A stretch of 6,859 nt of DNA, from the NCBI GenBank assembly GCA_030037055.1, contig JASHRZ010000332.1, forward strand, positions 1-6,859. The letters run 5' to 3'. Source of the DNA: Alphaproteobacteria bacterium (GTDB lineage: Bacteria; Pseudomonadota; Alphaproteobacteria; ATCC43930; CGMCC-115725). Below are positions 6,701 through 6,859 of this stretch, piece by piece (position 1 is the first letter of the stretch; the number at the start of each line of letters is the position of its first letter). Made by a program: the position numbers and the translations under genes. The notes under the pieces are model-generated. The model was not told the DNA's origin, ran no database searches, and worked only from the letters and a program-made list of their open reading frames with translations.

Positions 6701-6859
6701 CCGTGACATGGATTCGCTCTTCGGCAACGGCGACGGCGGAGGCGGGACTCCGTTGCAGCGTCCGCAATGGACGACCCCGCCCGATGCCGGCGTGCCGCAG
6801 CCGCCGCAGCCCCCGACCACGGAGCCGGGGCCGGCGTCGTCGCCGCCGACACCCGCGCC
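552..6859 (+). CDS. Secreted RHS/YD-repeat polymorphic-toxin-like protein with internal putative metallopeptidase module (partial, open at right edge)
   Basis: One frame runs 2,102 codons from ATG 552 to the window end without a stop. Residues 1-53 form a signal peptide: an arginine-rich n-region, the hydrophobic stretch FLMAMAAALILA, and likely cleavage at LHA-Q. An RHS N-terminal domain with REYRSARQRAGVFGAGW follows, then about 40 YD-type repeats (e.g. AYDAAGHL, RYDARGNL, EYDAAGRL) and a core with ARFMSPDPTG and NLYSYALDNPLRFVDATG. In the family, the repeats build a shell around a C-terminal effector that is self-cleaved and released. Here the segment after the core carries HEVGGH and EEMNAF, then helices, a KKKKRR patch, a 19-residue tandem repeat and a Pro/Gly tail. 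There is no PAAR or VgrG-like N-terminus, so I infer Sec export rather than type VI loading. Its target and immunity partner are not visible. A long surface or adhesion-like YD protein is the main alternative to a toxin. Confidence 0.93.
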   Translation, partial: MATPRASGGGACVSGGIVSVRWRLGRRLSRVCGGRFLMAMAAALILAPTPLHAQLPSAPALAHHRPSPLPFYLEDAARRHQESIGFPEGDLDLKFLDALIPADGAPVVLLREYRSARQRAGVFGAGWVSNLDLRLDVDPASGEPAIQEIDGRTTRYEARADNRFAPILTPVVKHDLLREPDGHWTRTWENGLAEKFDRSGRLESVTRSGDRIDFQYPDDRARAPIAATDALGRALRFAYADGLLAETTDPLGRKTSYRYQDRRLVRTTDALGRKVAFHYEEGRLDAMVLPSGASLRVRYAADGTVQEMAGPGALRTTFAWASLGKGAGAQLTLTLANGTSEVLQFAAGLLRFQDWGLRDPAVAGADSRTVGLEVRRSDAAGASATALAAGDKVLLKSLAAAALVLDGNGAQQRIIEGRLLPATDSDAVLAALQAQPEWRTRLAPGAFRSAAAGIERDAAGRPVALPLGGAGKETWEWDAGDRLVAWTDAQGRKTSYDYDADNHLIAIAEDGHVAAQAEFDASGWLAKVRDASGGEMRFTHDGAGNMLAVEGSRGGRIAFSYDASNRLATVSGAGEMQKLTWNARGLLDRVTDAAGGSRSFSYDDAGKLIAALDEHGDRLAYDYDADGRMSRIVSNGASIEFGYSADGTTTRIRSKAGHEITDTRTAAGRSTTLKLAGGPEISARYDNRGLPLAIDDSTGGATRYAYDVAGRLISRESASGATSSYRYDDSGKLVQIRGNNREQSFQYDGEGETDVLVDNGRTSKERYDRDGRLVARSDADGNETRYEYTPSGALSAILRPGGARLDYDRDAAGRVLAVRHSDHGQTAAVSYGYDSLGRVIRYTREDGTSETYAYDAAGHLVERVSPLGNHYRYRYDDRDRILSIEGPFGTDGFTYDAAGRLAEHSDPVAGNFRLEYSDQPPSVTVTDPSGARTRVELNAQGQPVEIEDPASGKLLREYDKAGRLTAFVDPNGNRTTWTYDDQARSVERRTPAGKRYRYRYDARGNLTEIDRPSGQVVQREYDAAGRLARVAVGGGETWSYHYDSRGRLESLEGPPGKFAYEYDDLDRVTGYRDAFGRTASIGFDAIGRRQTLDLPDGQRLRYSYNAQGLLGAVETKSGAIKYAYDEAGRLSTITYPNGVVVTQEYAAGTRLSSVAATRAGGAVLFHETYDYDARGNVVAVTDSAGDLGAPDDVRTAFRRATGVTRFSYDALDRVVAAIYPDGAEEHFDYDADGDLIRAVTTRTDAAGATIRAETPYAYDADQSLIAQGPYQASPDADGNFCGDWNRSGCDVKYDALGRLTAWHDQAYGYDGEGRLLEWRDGKGEGARYTYLGASLIGEAGPKGLARTYVPGLDERQWAALEAGSDAYYPVRSANGSLLAVTDEHGDIVASCRYRIYGVALSWSKSAGEPGCEFAGGRMQGPGFWFGSRVLHGIGARFMSPDPTGPDKDGNLYSYALDNPLRFVDATGTTSTSLGQQPPLYRQLLQEAGVPQNAPAVRQALIDQFKQTAATAPTEAARQEAQAISLALENNIVPLNLSGAASSANRGSYDMISRAATTNLERIAQSDPANFWQGVTGNVVHEVGGHGLNGGDVKLWMENPDAPIMKAWAQAGVEPVFGIQKPYSPFEEMNAFMNQWRYGDPTLGGKFPAGAAASESEARDWITNFVGKQYLENEGSAYYRENVKQINKNMLDLIGEQDFYTKTFSASSNQAVSGNIEALREARAAQAIAAAERLPITAAAETAASRGVVESALAREAVELGAAAEKGLARRLAESMLSAAGRYFPGQALKDVLLPGLLELAEPLGTALLVKDVAEMAVKAAAWAGRQLGNLLAKPLEDAFKQLDALNTEDETQKKKKRRAAADSLVGPAGGALMGDLLLDASYPAGQVADASPGQSPSGTPPSGGSQSGNGAGQAQSGTPSPGGSQSGNGAGQAQSGTPSPGGSQSGNGAGQAQSGNPSPAGPQSGTGGGQVASAQDPRGGTSGAGPAAPAKPAPPARPTLGTGSGGQAQSDDQGGVATDTPSADTPGGEGGAPSGAGKGGSFVGAMNGIGRDMDSLFGNGDGGGGTPLQRPQWTTPPDAGVPQPPQPPTTEPGPASSPPTPA
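813..1137 (+). other. RHS N-terminal domain (DUF6531-like)
   Basis: Residues about 88-195 contain DLDLKFLDALI, then VVLLREYRSARQRAGVFGAG followed by WVSNLDLRL. This matches the L-R-Y-S ... FG-GW-N pattern that precedes the first YD repeats in many RHS proteins (the domain often called DUF6531). It probably forms the plug or first strands of the shell. The assignment rests on motif pattern only. Confidence 0.55.
1440..1982 (+). other. Non-repeat domain interrupting the YD repeats
   Basis: Residues about 297-477 carry no YD motifs. They separate a short first block (FDRSGRL, RYQDRRL, HYEEGRL) from the long block starting at YDYDADNHL. The segment has a beta-rich part (QLTLTLANGTSEVLQF) followed by Ala/Leu-rich likely helices (DAVLAALQAQPEWRTRL). 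I do not recognise it. It is in frame, with the same high-GC codon use as its surroundings, so it looks native to the protein rather than recently inserted. Confidence 0.45.
2031..4640 (+). repeat. YD-repeat region (about 36 degenerate copies)
   Basis: Residues about 494-1360 are a run of roughly 20-24-residue units with the core Y/F-D-x-x-G-R/N-L. Clear examples are SYDASNRL, SYDDAGKL, YDYDADGRM, AYDVAGRL, RYDRDGRL, GYDSLGRV, TYDAAGRL, RYDARGNL, HYDSRGRL, AYDEAGRL, SYDALDRV and KYDALGRL. In solved RHS structures such units form a spiralling beta-sheet cocoon. The copies are conserved as protein but not as DNA. Two longer, loop-like insertions are seen near 4083-4160 (SAGDLGAPDDVRTAFRRATG) and 4365-4418 (a Cys-containing segment). 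Confidence 0.9.
4641..4952 (+). other. RHS core domain with divergent cleavage-site motif
   Basis: Residues about 1364-1467 correspond to the conserved RHS-associated core. YYPVRSANGSLLAVTDEHGD fits the usual Y-x-x-D-x-x-G-S-x-x-x-x-T-D segment, and FWFGSRVLHGIGARFMSPDP fits the usual YYxARYYDPxxGRFxxxDP. NLYSYALDNPLRFVDATGT fits NLYxYxxNNPxxxxDPxGL. D1441 (in SPDP) and D1464 (in DATG) are candidates for the aspartates used in autoproteolysis. The Pro after the last Asp and the Leu after Gly are replaced (DATGT), so cleavage efficiency is uncertain. Confidence 0.82.
4953..5690 (+). other. Variable module after the core: putative zincin-like metallopeptidase domain
   Basis: Residues 1468-1713 follow the core directly, where RHS effectors place their exchangeable domain. 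VVHEVGGHGLNGG puts H1580, E1581 and H1585 in an HExxxH arrangement. PFEEMNAFMNQW puts E1626/E1627 41-42 residues after the second His, a plausible third zinc ligand. HExxxH with a downstream EExxA is known from the M49 (dipeptidyl peptidase III) family; most zincins have HExxH, so this is a motif-level guess, not homology. The DNA is less GC-rich than on either side (23 of 60 G+C at 5581-5640 by hand count) and uses codons rare elsewhere in the gene (TTA, CTA, ATA), consistent with a transferred module. No cysteine occurs in it. Confidence 0.45.
5691..6125 (+). other. High-GC helical segment ending in a basic patch
   Basis: Residues 1714-1858 are Ala/Leu/Glu/Arg-rich and probably almost entirely helical (ALREARAAQAIAAAERLPIT, later LEDAFKQLDALNTEDETQ), closing with KKKKRR at 1853-1858. 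Amphipathic stretches around LKDVLLPGLLELAEPLGTAL could pack or associate with membrane, but I see no clear transmembrane helix. Composition switches back to the high-GC style of the RHS core at about 5695. I do not recognise the domain. Confidence 0.4.
6207..6491 (+). repeat. 57-bp in-frame tandem repeat encoding 19-residue Gly/Ser/Gln units
   Basis: Three well-conserved units lie at 6264-6320, 6321-6377 and 6378-6434; the consensus unit reads SQSGNGAGQAQSGTPSPGG. Degenerate units flank them at 6207-6263 (ending SPSGTPPSGG) and 6435-6491 (PQSGTGGGQVAS...). Units 1 and 2 encode identical residues but differ at six positions, all silent third-codon positions. The repeat is predicted to be disordered and may act as a flexible linker or spacer. 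Confidence 0.9.
6492..6859 (+). other. Gly/Pro-rich low-complexity tail, continuing past the window
   Basis: Residues 1981-2102 continue the same frame with PAAPAKPAPPARP, GGEGGAPSGAGKGGSF, a short non-repetitive island MNGIGRDMDSLFGNG (about 6687-6731), then GVPQPPQPPTTEPGP and a Pro-rich end. It looks disordered. The frame is open at the final base, so the true C-terminus and any further effector domain are not in view. Confidence 0.75.

Noticed and set aside
5670..6767. Antisense open frame of 365 codons opposite the C-terminal tail
   Set aside because: Its Ala/Arg-rich repetitive sequence is the complement of the 57-bp repeat and helical segment; no independent coding evidence.

Overview
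The window is dominated by one very large plus-strand gene. It starts at an ATG at 552 and is still open at the last base, giving at least 2,102 codons without an in-frame stop. The product is a secreted RHS/YD-repeat protein. The DNA is GC-rich with strongly GC-ending codons, which fits a high-GC Gram-negative bacterium. I would guess an alphaproteobacterium, but nothing here fixes the taxon.

Layout. Bases 1-250 (minus strand) hold the N-terminal half of an IS110-family transposase. It is cut by the window edge at its C-terminal side and lacks a recognisable N-terminus, so it looks like an element remnant. Bases 251-551 carry no convincing gene. They contain three inverted repeats (328-340, 342-362, 449-467) and the ribosome binding site of the RHS gene. 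From 552 the RHS protein reads in order: a Sec-type signal peptide (residues 1-53), an RHS N-terminal domain (about 88-195), a short first YD block (about 200-295), a non-repeat domain (about 297-477), a long YD-repeat region (about 494-1360), an RHS core domain ending in a divergent DATG (1464-1467), a lower-GC module with an HEVGGH/EEMNA putative metallopeptidase signature (about 1468-1713), a high-GC helical segment ending in KKKKRR (about 1714-1858), a 19-residue Gly/Ser/Gln tandem repeat (about 1886-1980), and a Gly/Pro-rich tail running out of the window.

Interpretation. Known RHS proteins fold their YD repeats into a hollow shell around a C-terminal variable (usually toxic) segment, which is freed by aspartyl self-cleavage at the end of the core. 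This gene has that plan with three oddities. It is exported by a signal peptide rather than through a PAAR-type N-terminus. The compositionally distinct variable module is internal, followed by at least 1,160 more coding bases. The usual DPxGL cleavage-site consensus is replaced by DATGT. No immunity gene or second complete gene is visible; these could lie beyond the right edge.
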